Below the pieces are notes generated by a model. It was not told where the DNA came from. It saw only the letters and a list, made by a program, of their open reading frames with translations, and ran no database searches. Positions 1 through 8,134 of a DNA stretch of 64,000 bases are shown one piece after another (position 1 is the first letter of the stretch; every line of letters begins with the position of its first letter). The stretch lies in NCBI GenBank assembly GCA_900539465.1, contig UQCF01000001.1:62001-126000 (forward strand). The letters run 5' to 3'. This stretch comes from an uncultured Ruminococcus sp. Lineage in GTDB: Bacteria > Bacillota > Clostridia > Oscillospirales > Acutalibacteraceae. The position numbers and the translations under genes were made by a program.

Positions 1-32
1 GGTCGGTGGTTCGAGCCCACTCGTCTTCACCA
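1..32 (+). tRNA. tRNA, 3' end only
   Basis: The window opens inside a tRNA. Visible are a T-arm (GGTGG stem, TTCGAGC loop, CCACT stem), the 3' acceptor strand CGTCTTC, discriminator A and an encoded CCA at 30-32. The anticodon lies outside the window, so the amino acid cannot be assigned. Confidence 0.9.
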
Positions 33-40
33 GCTTAAAA

Positions 41-82
41 AGTCTTGAAATCCTTGATATATAAAGGATTCAGGGCTTTTTT
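41..82 (+). terminator. Rho-independent terminator of the tRNA
   Basis: An imperfect hairpin pairs AGTCTTGAAATCCTT with AAGGATTCAGGGCT (one bulge and G-U pairs), followed by a T run. It lies just after the tRNA CCA end. Confidence 0.75.
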
Positions 83-120
83 ACTTGTACACTAAAAATG
101 TAATTTGAAAGGCTGATAAA

Positions 121-1014
121 ATGAAAACATTAAACTTCGGCTCACTTAATTTAGACAAGGTTTATTCCGTTGACCACACCGTACGCCCCGGAGAGACTAC
201 GGCAAGCGAAAGACTTGAATTTTTTTGCGGCGGAAAGGGATTGAATCAATCAATAGCACTTTCCCGTGCAGGTGAAAAAGTTTATCATGCAGGCTGTGTC
301 GGAGCAGACGGAAAACAGTTGCTTGATAAACTCAAAGAAAACGGTGTTGATATTTCTCTGGTTAAAGAAAGTACATCTGTCAGCGGCCACGCGATTATAC
401 AGGTTGACAAAAACGGTCAGAACAGCATTTTGATTTTCGGAGGAGCAAATTCCGAAATAACCGAAAAGCAGGCGAGCGAGGTCCTTTCTCATTTTGAAAA
501 AGGGGATAGAATTATACTTCAAAACGAAATAAGTAATGTCTCTTATATAATAAATTCGGCGTATGACAAGGGAATTGAAGTAATATTCAATCCGAGTCCG
601 TTTGATGATAAAATTTTATCTTTTCCTCTTCAAAAAACATCATGGTTTGTTGTGAATGAAACAGAAGCTAAAGAGCTTACGGGCGAGAGCGAACCGTCAA
701 AAATACTCGGTAAATTCAGCGTAAAATATCCGTTGTCAAATATACTTTTAACCCTTGGCGATGACGGCGCATTTTGCAAAATAAAAGATAAAACATACTT
801 TCAAAATATATTTAAAGTTCCTGTTGTCGATACAACCGCCGCAGGTGATACATTCCTCGGATTTTTCTTTGCACTTATAAACAAAATGTCCGCGCAAAAA
901 GCTCTTGAATACGCTTCGGCAGCTTCTGCCATTGCCGTATCACGCGAAGGCGCGTCGGCTTCGATTCCGAATTTATCCGAAGTCGAAAAATTTTTAGCAC
1001 AAAATTCTAAATAA
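121..1014 (+). CDS. rbsK: ribokinase / PfkB-family sugar kinase
   Basis: Cytoplasmic PfkB-family kinase of 297 residues, the usual ribokinase length. The N-terminal substrate signature GGKGLNQ is at about residues 37-43. The C-terminal ATP-binding and catalytic motif AAGDTF is at about 240-245, with Asp243 as the expected catalytic base. Ribokinase phosphorylates D-ribose to ribose 5-phosphate, which fits rpiB further along the window, but PfkB kinases for other sugars or nucleosides look similar. The ATG follows an AAAGG sequence. The permease gene starts 12 bases after its stop, so the two are probably cotranscribed. Confidence 0.8.
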   Translation: MKTLNFGSLNLDKVYSVDHTVRPGETTASERLEFFCGGKGLNQSIALSRAGEKVYHAGCVGADGKQLLDKLKENGVDISLVKESTSVSGHAIIQVDKNGQNSILIFGGANSEITEKQASEVLSHFEKGDRIILQNEISNVSYIINSAYDKGIEVIFNPSPFDDKILSFPLQKTSWFVVNETEAKELTGESEPSKILGKFSVKYPLSNILLTLGDDGAFCKIKDKTYFQNIFKVPVVDTTAAGDTFLGFFFALINKMSAQKALEYASAASAIAVSREGASASIPNLSEVEKFLAQNSK

Positions 1015-1026
1015 TAAGGACGTCAT

Positions 1027-2169
1027 ATGAAAAACGGAAACAAAGCACACTCCACTCTTCACGGTATTCGGCATTTTGTCAGCAAAAATCTTGTAATGTG
1101 CATAGCGCTTGTTGCGGCAATTGTAACGAGCGTTATTGTGCCGGTTGATAAACAGTATATAGGGTATTTTGATTTTAAAACTCTCACCTGTCTGTTTTGC
1201 GTTCTTGCGGTCGTTTGTGCACTGAAAAACATCAATTTCTTTTATATCCTTGCCGATAAAATTGTCAGAGTATTTAAAAATGCAAAAATGTGCGTTCTCG
1301 CACTTGTTTATATAACATTTATCGGTTCGATGCTGATTGCAAACGATATGGCACTGCTCACTTTTTTGCCGCTCGGCTATTTTGTGCTTACCGCTGCAAG
1401 CAAGCGAAAATATATGGCTTTTACATTTATAATGCAAAATATCGCAGCCAACCTCGGCGGAATGTTGACACCGTTCGGAAATCCGCAAAATCTTTATCTC
1501 TATTCTAAATACAACATACAAAATCTCGAATTTATATCAATAATGGCTTTGCCGTTTTTGTTTTCGATAATTATAATCACGGTATGCTGCCTGATTTTTG
1601 TAAAATCCGAGCCGCTGAAGTTAAAAGACGAAGCAATGCTTCTCAATAAAAAAAGAACAGCGCTGTATCTTACGCTGTTCGCTTTATCAATAGTTATTGT
1701 CTTTCGCGTGATTCCGTATTGGGTTGGGCTGATTATTATACCGCCCGTGCTTTTGGTGTTTGACCGCAAGGCATTGAAATCGGTCGATTACGGTTTGCTG
1801 TTTACATTCGTATTCTTTTTTATATTTGCCGGCAACATGGCGCGGATTGATATTGTGAGGGATTTGTTTTCTTCTTTGCTCAATAAAAATACTCTTCTTG
1901 TGAGCATTGCCTCATGCCAGTTTATAAGCAATGTGCCGTCTGCAATACTTTTGTCGCAGTTTACAGAGAATTACAGAGACCTTTTGGTTGGTGTAAATAT
2001 CGGCGGAGTGGGAACGCTTATTTCTTCGCTCGCGAGCCTTATAACATTCAGAGAATATGTCAAGCACAATCCGGGTAAAACGAGATATTATATTGCAATT
2101 TTTTCGGCATTTAATTTTGCGTTTTTGATTATACTCACAGGCATAATGTATTTGCTTAAGATTATATAA
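1027..2169 (+). CDS. SLC13/ArsB-like anion permease
   Basis: Polytopic membrane protein of 380 residues with about ten hydrophobic segments. It belongs to the ion transporter superfamily (SLC13, ArsB, CitM). The conserved re-entrant motifs are visible: ANDMALLTFLPL at about 105-116 and the family hallmark TPFGNPQNLYL at about 148-158. Family members move di- or tricarboxylates, arsenite or other anions; the substrate cannot be read from the sequence. Start ATG is 6 bases after AAGGA. It follows the ribokinase gene closely and ends before a bidirectional terminator. Confidence 0.75.
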   Translation: MKNGNKAHSTLHGIRHFVSKNLVMCIALVAAIVTSVIVPVDKQYIGYFDFKTLTCLFCVLAVVCALKNINFFYILADKIVRVFKNAKMCVLALVYITFIGSMLIANDMALLTFLPLGYFVLTAASKRKYMAFTFIMQNIAANLGGMLTPFGNPQNLYLYSKYNIQNLEFISIMALPFLFSIIIITVCCLIFVKSEPLKLKDEAMLLNKKRTALYLTLFALSIVIVFRVIPYWVGLIIIPPVLLVFDRKALKSVDYGLLFTFVFFFIFAGNMARIDIVRDLFSSLLNKNTLLVSIASCQFISNVPSAILLSQFTENYRDLLVGVNIGGVGTLISSLASLITFREYVKHNPGKTRYYIAIFSAFNFAFLIILTGIMYLLKII

Positions 2170-2172
2170 CAA

Positions 2173-2216
2173 AAGGCGGAAGAGACGCTTAGCTGCATCT
2201 TTTCCGCCTTAAATTT
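2173..2216. terminator. bidirectional terminator between permease and metK
   Basis: The hairpin AAGGCGGAAGAGA / TCTTTTCCGCCTT has T-rich flanks on both strands and sits between the convergent permease and metK genes. Confidence 0.8.
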
Positions 2217-3419
2217 TTAACCGCGAATATTGCGTGTGCCTGCCGACTCAATGAGTGCTTCGACTTTATCTGTCTTCTCCCACGGGAGGTCAATATCGGT
2301 TCTGCCCACATGACCGTATGCCGCAACCCGGCGATAAATCGGTCTGCGAAGATCGAGCTTGTCTATTATGGCAGCCGGACGAAGGTCAAAGTTTTCTTCA
2401 ACGATTTCTGCAAGAACATTGTCGTCAATAACACCGGTGCCGAATGTGTCAACCATTATAGAAACGGGTTTCGCAACGCCGATTGCGTATGCAAGCTGAA
2501 TTTCACATTTTTTGGCAAGCTTTGCCGCAACAATATTTTTTGCAATGTAGCGGCAAGCATATGCTGCTGAGCGGTCAACCTTTGTGGGGTCTTTGCCGCT
2601 GAATGCGCCGCCGCCGTGACGGGCGTATCCGCCGTAGGTGTCAACAATAATCTTTCTGCCGGTAAGACCGCTGTCACCCTGAGGTCCGCCCGTAACAAAA
2701 CGGCCTGTGGGATTAACATAAATCTTTGTCTTGTGGTCTATAAGGTCTGCGTCGATTATGGGATATATAACATTTTGAATTATATCGGCGCGAATCTGCT
2801 CAAGTTCAACATCCGCACTGTGCTGTGAGGAGATGACGATTGTATCTATTCTAACAACTTCGTCTTTGTCGTTGTATTCGACGGTAACCTGAGTTTTGCC
2901 GTCGGCACGAAGATAGGGGAGTGTGCCGTCTTTTCTGACCTCGGTAAGTCTGAGTGCAAGCTTATGAGCAAGAGCTATGGGCATAGGCATAAGTTCGGGG
3001 GTTTCATCGCATGCAAAACCAAACATCATGCCCTGGTCGCCTGCACCGTGCTGGTTGTAGGGGTCTTCTTTGCCCTGCTTGAGCTCATATGAACGGTTTA
3101 CACCGAGGGCAATATCGGGTGACTGCTTGCCGAGAGAAGTTATAATGGCACAGGTGTTGCCGTCAAAACCTTTTGATGCGTCGTCATAACCTATGTCGCA
3201 AATAACGTTTCTTGCAATAGAAGCAACATCTATCTGCGCCGTAGTTGTTATTTCACCCATAATAAGAACCATACCGGTGGTGCAGCAGGTTTCGCAAGCA
3301 ACTCTTCCCATGGGGTCTTGCTTTAGGATTTCGTCAAGAATTGCATCTGATATCTGATCGCAGATTTTATCGGGATGTCCGCAAGTGACGGATTCCGATG
3401 TGAATAAATAATTGGACAT
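2217..3419 (-). CDS. metK: S-adenosylmethionine synthetase
   Basis: Makes S-adenosylmethionine from methionine and ATP. It is 400 residues long, typical for MetK. Signatures include GHPDKICDQISDAILD near residues 14-29, GAGDQGMMFGFA in the middle, and the phosphate-binding loop GGGAFSGKDPTKVDRSAAY. The start was placed at ATG 3419 (MSNYLF) because a perfect GGAGG lies 8 bases upstream; an in-frame extension of 11 residues would cover that site. The gene has its own SAM-I riboswitch and promoter, so it should be shut off when SAM is abundant. Confidence 0.97.
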   Translation of the reverse strand: MSNYLFTSESVTCGHPDKICDQISDAILDEILKQDPMGRVACETCCTTGMVLIMGEITTTAQIDVASIARNVICDIGYDDASKGFDGNTCAIITSLGKQSPDIALGVNRSYELKQGKEDPYNQHGAGDQGMMFGFACDETPELMPMPIALAHKLALRLTEVRKDGTLPYLRADGKTQVTVEYNDKDEVVRIDTIVISSQHSADVELEQIRADIIQNVIYPIIDADLIDHKTKIYVNPTGRFVTGGPQGDSGLTGRKIIVDTYGGYARHGGGAFSGKDPTKVDRSAAYACRYIAKNIVAAKLAKKCEIQLAYAIGVAKPVSIMVDTFGTGVIDDNVLAEIVEENFDLRPAAIIDKLDLRRPIYRRVAAYGHVGRTDIDLPWEKTDKVEALIESAGTRNIRG

Positions 3420-3450
3420 TTTTTTACCTCCGTTTTTTGTCTTTGCACAC

Positions 3451-3585
3451 AAAAAGCCCGTGGCATAACCACGGGCTATTACACCTTATCTTTCGGTTAA
3501 TACCGCAGGATTTAGCACCTTGCCGCAAAAAGCAGGTTGCCGAGCTTCACAGGGCCTGTTCCCTCAGCTACTCTGAATAAGGAAA
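3451..3585 (-). promoter_or_regulatory. SAM-I (S-box) riboswitch with terminator, upstream of metK
   Basis: Read on the minus strand, the leader shows the S-box core: a P1 strand near CCTTATTCAGAG, then GAGGGAACAGGCCCTGTGAAGC, split here as GAGGGAACAGG and CCCTGTGAAGC, then CGGCAACC, AAGGTGCTAAATCCTGC, and the closing AAGATAAGG. It is followed at 3455-3477 by an intrinsic terminator stem AGCCCGTGG / CCACGGGCT and a U run. SAM binding is known to favour the terminator in this class, giving feedback control of metK. Confidence 0.95.
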
Positions 3586-3604
3586 TATTCTGTTTACAGA
3601 CAAT

Positions 3605-3633
3605 ATATTATACTATATATGCCGTTTTGTCAA
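3605..3633 (-). promoter_or_regulatory. sigma-A promoter of metK
   Basis: On the minus strand, TTGACA and TAATAT are separated by 17 bases, about 20 bases before the riboswitch aptamer. A TATAAT with 15-base spacing overlaps. Confidence 0.75.
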
Positions 3634-3637
3634 TAGT

Positions 3638-4234
3638 TTAATCGCTGTTTCCTTTAATTATCGGCGAAATTTTTTTATATACAATAAAAGCTATTGCCGT
3701 GTTCAGCATACCCTTAACAAATGTAAACGGAACATTGAACACTATGAGGGCATGCCACAGATTTTTAACGCCCGGGTAAATTGCCCTGTACATACCGAGT
3801 ATTGCCTCTAACGGCAAAAAGTTTTCATATATCGGGTAAACAATATAATAATTTGAAAACAGACTTATTAAAGCCATGCACGCCGCACCTGCAAGAGCAC
3901 CTATGAGCGCGCCTGTGCGGTTCTTTTTGAACTTATAGATGTATCCGGCCAAAAGAACAAATACCGAGCCCAAAATGAAGTTAGAGAGCTCGCCCACGCC
4001 TGCCGTGGTTGTGCTCAATAGATTTACAAGGTTTTTAACAAGGCACACGCACACTCCGTACCAGGGCCCGAGTGCATACGAGGCAATGAGCGCAGGAAGC
4101 TCCGAAAAATCAAGCTTAATAAAGCTCGGCATAATCGGTATGCTGAAATCAAGGAACATAAGTGCCGACGACATTGCCGCAAGCACGGCGGTAACCGCAA
4201 CCTTTCTTGCGCTTTGGTTTTTTGTTTTTGTCAT
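3638..4234 (-). CDS. ribU: riboflavin ECF transporter, substrate-binding component RibU
   Basis: Membrane S-component of an energy-coupling factor importer, 198 residues, with five or six hydrophobic helices. The N-terminal region carries the S-component pattern (TAVLAAMSSAL, then KLDFSELPALIASYALGPW), typical of RibU. The ATG at 4234 was chosen because GGAGGT lies 8 bases upstream; a longer frame begins at 4264. The FMN riboswitch directly upstream strongly supports riboflavin as the substrate. The ECF ATPase and T components are not in this window. Confidence 0.92.
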   Translation of the reverse strand: MTKTKNQSARKVAVTAVLAAMSSALMFLDFSIPIMPSFIKLDFSELPALIASYALGPWYGVCVCLVKNLVNLLSTTTAGVGELSNFILGSVFVLLAGYIYKFKKNRTGALIGALAGAACMALISLFSNYYIVYPIYENFLPLEAILGMYRAIYPGVKNLWHALIVFNVPFTFVKGMLNTAIAFIVYKKISPIIKGNSD

Positions 4235-4282
4235 AATAACGACCTCCGACAGATATATTAGCAAAGGGTTATCATCGGATAT

Positions 4283-4455
4283 AAAAATACCCGCACAGAC
4301 GCAAAATCTGTACGGGGCGTTTTTATATTACTCAATCTTCTTTCATCCGGACTTTACCGTCGGCTTCGGAATCTCACCGAATCAACTTTCGCTCGCGGGC
4401 TTGTGGATTGCTCCCATCACCGCCGGTGGGGAATTGCACCCCGCCCCGAAGATAA
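4283..4455 (-). promoter_or_regulatory. FMN riboswitch (RFN element) with terminator, upstream of ribU
   Basis: The minus strand shows the RFN core in order: TATCTTCGGGGCGGGGTG, AATTCCCCACCGGCGGTGATGG (given as AATTCCCCACCGG then CGGTGATGG), AGCCCGCGAGCG, GGTGAGATTCCGAAGCCGAC, GGTAAAGTCCGGATG and AAAGAAGA, at 4332-4455. A terminator stem CCCGTACAGA / TCTGTGCGGG with a U-rich tail lies at 4283-4317, before the ribU ribosome site. This predicts repression of riboflavin uptake by FMN. Confidence 0.95.
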
Positions 4456-4472
4456 CTGTTCACTTGCCTATG

Positions 4473-4500
4473 ATTATATCACTGTCAAAAGATATGTCAA
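4473..4500 (-). promoter_or_regulatory. sigma-A promoter of ribU
   Basis: On the minus strand, TTGACA (4495-4500) and TATAAT (4473-4478) are 16 bases apart, just ahead of the FMN aptamer. Confidence 0.75.
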
Positions 4501-4509
4501 TAGTCAAAT

Positions 4510-5703
4510 TTAAACTTCTGCAAAAGGTGTTGTGATTGAGGCTCTTTTAACCTCGCGCGGACTTCGGTCAACCGAGGCGCGGTAAACACTCAACACCAAA
4601 CCTATCGAGAAATAGATACAAAGGTTAGACGAGCCGCCGGCACTCATAAACGGCAGCGTTATGCCGATAACAGGGAGCACCTCAAGGCACATGCCTATGT
4701 TAATTACGGTTTGTGCCGCTATCATTATCGCAACAGAGTAGCACATATATTTACCTGTTGTGCTGTTGGCTTTTTTGCCGATAGAGATAATTTTAAGCAC
4801 TATCAGCAGTATAAACAAAAGCATTGCGACACAGCCGACAAAGCCGAGCTCTTCACCGACAACAGAAAAAATCATGTCGTTTCTGCTCTCGGGTACAAGT
4901 CTGTTTTGCGTGTAATTTCCGTTAAAAAGTCCTGCACCGGTAAGACCGCCCGAGGCAATCGCGCTGAGCCCTTGCTTTTGCTGATAAATAACCGTTTCAT
5001 ATGTAGCTTCGGTAAGGCTTGACGGATGATATACCGCGAGAAATCTTTGTTTTTGAAAATCTGCTAGAAATTCAAACCAAATTATAGGTGCGGCAATGCA
5101 AACGGCGGCAAATCCTATAAGAAAATATCTTAATTTTACCCCGGCAACAAACATAAGGCCGATTACCATAACCATAAACACAAGAGCGGAACCGAGGTCG
5201 CCCGTAAGTATTACGAGCGCAACGGCAAACATTGCATGAAGGCCGAGATAAAATATGTTTTTAAGCTTGTTTATGCTGTCTTTAACAGCATCTAAATGAA
5301 CAGAAAATGTGACGGTAAAACCGACCTTTAAAAGCTCCGACGGCTGAAAATAAAAGCTGCCGAGCTTCAGCCATGATTTTGCGTCGTCACGCCCGTCCGG
5401 CGCAGTACCCAAAACAAAGAGCGACAGCATCAAAGTAATGCAAACAAAAGCAATCAGCGGCCAAAGCCTTGCGATAAAATCATATTCAAACGCAGAAATT
5501 ATAATACATCCGATTATACCGCCCGCAATAGCCACTGCCATGCTAAGCACGCTTCTTGAAATAACAGAATCTTCCGTAAGAGTTGAAAGAGTTGCGCTGT
5601 GCACTATTAAAAGACCGAATGCCGACATTGCCATGCACATAAAAAGCAGAGTTTTATTTGTTTCTTTAATAAACAAACCGACTTTATTTAAAAAGGATCT
5701 CAA
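4510..5703 (-). CDS. rodA: rod-shape SEDS peptidoglycan polymerase RodA
   Basis: SEDS-family glycosyltransferase, 397 residues, about ten membrane helices. It polymerises lipid II into glycan strands with a class B PBP partner during elongation. Family motifs are present: the FQPSE loop, PESRNDMIFSVVGEELG near the middle of the C-terminal half, and the LPFMSAGGSS signature close to the C terminus. It starts at a TTG (5703) with GGAGG 7 bases upstream. The shape favours RodA over FtsW or SpoVE because no division or sporulation partner lies nearby; this is an inference. Confidence 0.88.
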   Translation of the reverse strand: MRSFLNKVGLFIKETNKTLLFMCMAMSAFGLLIVHSATLSTLTEDSVISRSVLSMAVAIAGGIIGCIIISAFEYDFIARLWPLIAFVCITLMLSLFVLGTAPDGRDDAKSWLKLGSFYFQPSELLKVGFTVTFSVHLDAVKDSINKLKNIFYLGLHAMFAVALVILTGDLGSALVFMVMVIGLMFVAGVKLRYFLIGFAAVCIAAPIIWFEFLADFQKQRFLAVYHPSSLTEATYETVIYQQKQGLSAIASGGLTGAGLFNGNYTQNRLVPESRNDMIFSVVGEELGFVGCVAMLLFILLIVLKIISIGKKANSTTGKYMCYSVAIMIAAQTVINIGMCLEVLPVIGITLPFMSAGGSSNLCIYFSIGLVLSVYRASVDRSPREVKRASITTPFAEV

Positions 5704-5734
5704 TTTGATACCTCCGAAAGAGCAAGTTTAATTT

Positions 5735-5763
5735 ATTATAATCTAAAATAATTCCGATTTCAA
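5735..5763 (-). promoter_or_regulatory. sigma-A promoter of rodA
   Basis: On the minus strand, TTGAAA (5758-5763) and TATAAT (5735-5740) are 17 bases apart. Confidence 0.75.
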
Positions 5764-5775
5764 GACTAAAACAGG

Positions 5776-5803
5776 TTTACAACGAGAAAATGTGTGTTAT
5801 AAT
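5776..5803 (+). promoter_or_regulatory. sigma-A promoter of tsaE
   Basis: TTTACA and TATAAT with a 16-base spacer, about 28 bases before the tsaE start. It is divergent from the rodA promoter, so the two share a short intergenic region. Confidence 0.65.
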
Positions 5804-5831
5804 ATAAGGCAAAGCATCGGAGGTGCGGAGT

Positions 5832-6278
5832 TTGACTATTTTTAAAACAAAATCTCCGAAAGAGACAGAAGAGGTCGGCAAAAAGCTCGGTTCGGCATTA
5901 AAAAGCGGCGATGTCGTCGCCATGTTCGGCGGTATGGGTATGGGCAAAACCGCATTTACTCACGGAATTGCCGAGGGAATGGGCATTGACCCGCACCAAG
6001 TCAGCAGTCCCACATTTGCGCTTGTTCAGGAATACGGTGAAAGCCAAAAGCTTTATCACTTTGATATGTACAGAATAGGTTCATGGGACGATTTGTATTC
6101 CACAGGCTTTTTTGATTACCTCGAACAAGGCGGTATTCTCGCTGTTGAATGGAGCGAGAACATAGAAAACGCATTGCCTGACGGATATATTCGCGTTGAA
6201 TTTTCACGCGGTGAGGGCGAAAACGAAAGAATTATAAATATAAGCGGAGGAAAATCGCTTGAAAATACTTGGGGTTGA
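5832..6278 (+). CDS. tsaE: tRNA t6A biosynthesis ATPase TsaE
   Basis: P-loop ATPase needed with TsaB and TsaD for threonylcarbamoyl-adenosine at position 37 of ANN-decoding tRNAs. It is 148 residues long. The Walker A motif GGMGMGKT is at about 33-40, followed by SSPTFALVQEY, the conserved LYHFDMYRI segment and AVEWSENI. A TTG start at 5832 is preferred because GGAGGT lies 7 bases before it; a GTG at 5823 would overlap that site. It overlaps tsaB by 20 bases, indicating translational coupling. Confidence 0.93.
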   Translation: MTIFKTKSPKETEEVGKKLGSALKSGDVVAMFGGMGMGKTAFTHGIAEGMGIDPHQVSSPTFALVQEYGESQKLYHFDMYRIGSWDDLYSTGFFDYLEQGGILAVEWSENIENALPDGYIRVEFSRGEGENERIINISGGKSLENTWG

Positions 6279-6954
6279 CAGTTCATCTTCTCCGGCAAGT
6301 GCCTCGGTGGTATGCGACGGAAAAATTTTGAGCGAAGTATATGTAAATAACGGTTTAACACACAGCAAAACGCTTATGTCGGTTATTGACCGTGCACTCG
6401 TATTTGCAGGCATAACCGCCGATGATATTGACAGTGTTGCCGTTGCGGCTGGTCCGGGCTCATTCACGGGCGTAAGAATAGGAGTATCCTGTGCAAAAGG
6501 AATCGCTTTTGAGAGAGATATTCCGTGTGCGGCAATATCCACTCTCGAAATTCTCGCATATAATCTTTTAAGTGTTGAGGGTACGGTATGCGCCGTTATG
6601 GATGCGAGATGCTCTCAGGTCTACACCGCAACATTTAAAAGTCATAACGGTTCAATAACCCGTATCACGGAAGATAGGGCAATAAGCATTGCCGAATTAA
6701 ACGAGCATTTAAAAAATATTGACGGCAAGGTTTATCTTGTCGGCGACGGAGCGGTTATGTTCTTCGGCAAAGCAACTGCCGAAAATTTAATTCTTGCAAG
6801 CGAAGCTTTGCGCTATCAAAAAAGTTCTTCTGCGGTTTATGCCGCCGTTAATAAAGGTACGGACATATTCAAACCATCCGACGGTTTGGTGCCGTATTAT
6901 CTGAGGCTGCCGCAGGCAGAGCGTGAACTTAAAAAGAAACAAAAGGGTGAATAA
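6259..6954 (+). CDS. tsaB: tRNA t6A biosynthesis protein TsaB
   Basis: Inactive ASKHA-fold partner of TsaD, 231 residues. The N-terminal strand ILGVDSSSSPAS and the family motif AAGPGSFTGVRIG at about 63-75 are clear. It starts at TTG 6259, with GGAGG 8 bases upstream inside the end of tsaE. In many Firmicutes rimI and tsaD follow; here rpiB follows after 3 bases, so those genes must be elsewhere. Confidence 0.93.
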   Translation: MKILGVDSSSSPASASVVCDGKILSEVYVNNGLTHSKTLMSVIDRALVFAGITADDIDSVAVAAGPGSFTGVRIGVSCAKGIAFERDIPCAAISTLEILAYNLLSVEGTVCAVMDARCSQVYTATFKSHNGSITRITEDRAISIAELNEHLKNIDGKVYLVGDGAVMFFGKATAENLILASEALRYQKSSSAVYAAVNKGTDIFKPSDGLVPYYLRLPQAERELKKKQKGE

Positions 6955-6957
6955 CTT

Positions 6958-7395
6958 ATGAAAGTTGCAATAGGAGCCGATCACGGCGGATATGAACTTA
7001 AAGAATCAATTAAAAGGCATCTCGTTGAGCAAGGGATTGAGGTTGAAGATTTCGGCACTCACAGCCCCGACTCGGTGGATTATGCCATAATTGCCGAAAA
7101 AGTGGGCGAATATGTTGTTGAAAATAAAATTCTCGGCATACTTTGCTGCGGAACAGGCATTGGCATAAGCATGGCTGCAAATAAAATCAAAGGCGTCAGA
7201 GCCGCTTGCTGCTCCGATTATTTCAGCGCAAAAATGACAAGGGCTCACAACGATGCCAACATACTTTGCCTCGGCGGCCGCGTAGTCGGCGCAGGTCTTG
7301 CGGCAGAGCTCGTTGATGTTTTTCTTTCAACAGGTTTTGAGGGCGGCAGACATCAGCGCAGAGTTGACCAAATAACAGCATTGGAATCTAAGTAA
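6958..7395 (+). CDS. rpiB: ribose 5-phosphate isomerase B
   Basis: Interconverts ribose 5-phosphate and ribulose 5-phosphate in the pentose phosphate pathway. It is 145 residues, the normal RpiB length. GADHGGYELK is at 6-15, the phosphate and catalytic loop CGTGIGIS at 64-71, and the conserved His-Asn-Asp at 97-99. The gene begins 3 bases after tsaB with AAGGGTGA as its ribosome site. Related LacA/LacB isomerases share the fold, but the sequence and the following upp gene favour RpiB. Confidence 0.93.
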   Translation: MKVAIGADHGGYELKESIKRHLVEQGIEVEDFGTHSPDSVDYAIIAEKVGEYVVENKILGILCCGTGIGISMAANKIKGVRAACCSDYFSAKMTRAHNDANILCLGGRVVGAGLAAELVDVFLSTGFEGGRHQRRVDQITALESK

Positions 7396-7441
7396 CTGCA
7401 CCGCGGTTACTGTGTCTAAACAATAAAACGGAGGAATTTTA

Positions 7442-8071
7442 ATGAGCAACGTTACTATCACCAATCATCCGCTTATCCAGCATAAGCTTTCAATTCTCAG
7501 AAGAGTTGAAACAAGTTCAAAGGATTTCCGCACACTCGTAAGCGAAATTGCCATGCTTCTTTGCTATGAAGCTACAAGAGATCTTCATCTTAAAGATGTT
7601 GAAATCGAAACACCCATCTGCAAGACGACCGCAAGAAATATTGACGGCAAAAAGCTTGCTGTTGTTCCGATTTTAAGAGCAGGTCTCGGCATGGTAGAGG
7701 GAGTTTTGGAGCTTATCCCTTCTGCAAGAGTCGGTCACATCGGTCTTTACCGTGACCCCGAAACGCTTATGCCGGTTGAGTATTATTGCAAGCTCCCTGC
7801 CGACATAAACGAGAGAGACGTTTTTGTTGTTGACCCCATGCTTGCAACAGGCGGTTCTGCAATAGACGCTATTTCACAGATTAAGCTCAGAAAGCCCAGA
7901 TCAATTAAATTCATGTGCATAATAAGTGCTCCCGAAGGCATTGCCGCTCTTCAGAAGGCTCACCCCGATGTTGAGATATTCTGTGCGGCTATGGACGAAA
8001 AGCTTAACGAACACGGATATATAGTTCCCGGTCTCGGTGATGCAGGTGACCGAATATTCGGCACAAAATAA
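7442..8071 (+). CDS. upp: uracil phosphoribosyltransferase
   Basis: Pyrimidine salvage enzyme making UMP from uracil and PRPP. It is 209 residues, as expected. The PRPP-binding loop VVDPMLATGGSA is at about 129-140 and the ILRAGLGM segment at 77-84; the uracil-binding C terminus GLGDAGDRIFGTK is intact. A strong GGAGG site precedes the ATG. It follows rpiB by 46 bases, a common arrangement in Firmicutes that links ribose phosphate to nucleotide salvage. Confidence 0.96.
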   Translation: MSNVTITNHPLIQHKLSILRRVETSSKDFRTLVSEIAMLLCYEATRDLHLKDVEIETPICKTTARNIDGKKLAVVPILRAGLGMVEGVLELIPSARVGHIGLYRDPETLMPVEYYCKLPADINERDVFVVDPMLATGGSAIDAISQIKLRKPRSIKFMCIISAPEGIAALQKAHPDVEIFCAAMDEKLNEHGYIVPGLGDAGDRIFGTK

Positions 8072-8091
8072 GCTTTACACCATATAATTTT

Positions 8092-8124
8092 AAGCTGTTT
8101 GCGGAGCAAATCCACAAACAGCTT
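8092..8124 (+). terminator. stem-loop after upp, possible weak terminator
   Basis: AAGCTGTTTG pairs perfectly with CAAACAGCTT, with a few more pairs inside. The T content after it is poor, so it may instead be an mRNA 3' structure or affect translation of the next gene, which starts 11 bases later. Confidence 0.45.
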
Positions 8125-8134
8125 TATATGTTTT

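Noticed and set aside
994..1521. 175-codon minus-strand frame across the ribokinase-permease junction
   Set aside because: It is antisense to two genes with clear family motifs, has a Cys/His/Lys-rich nonsense composition, and lacks a ribosome site.
2310..2828. Plus-strand open frames inside metK
   Set aside because: They are antisense to a fully recognisable MetK sequence and have no ribosome sites.
7393..7412. Hairpin GTAAC/GTTAC after rpiB as a terminator
   Set aside because: The stem is about 6 pairs with no T run; upp follows closely and is probably cotranscribed.
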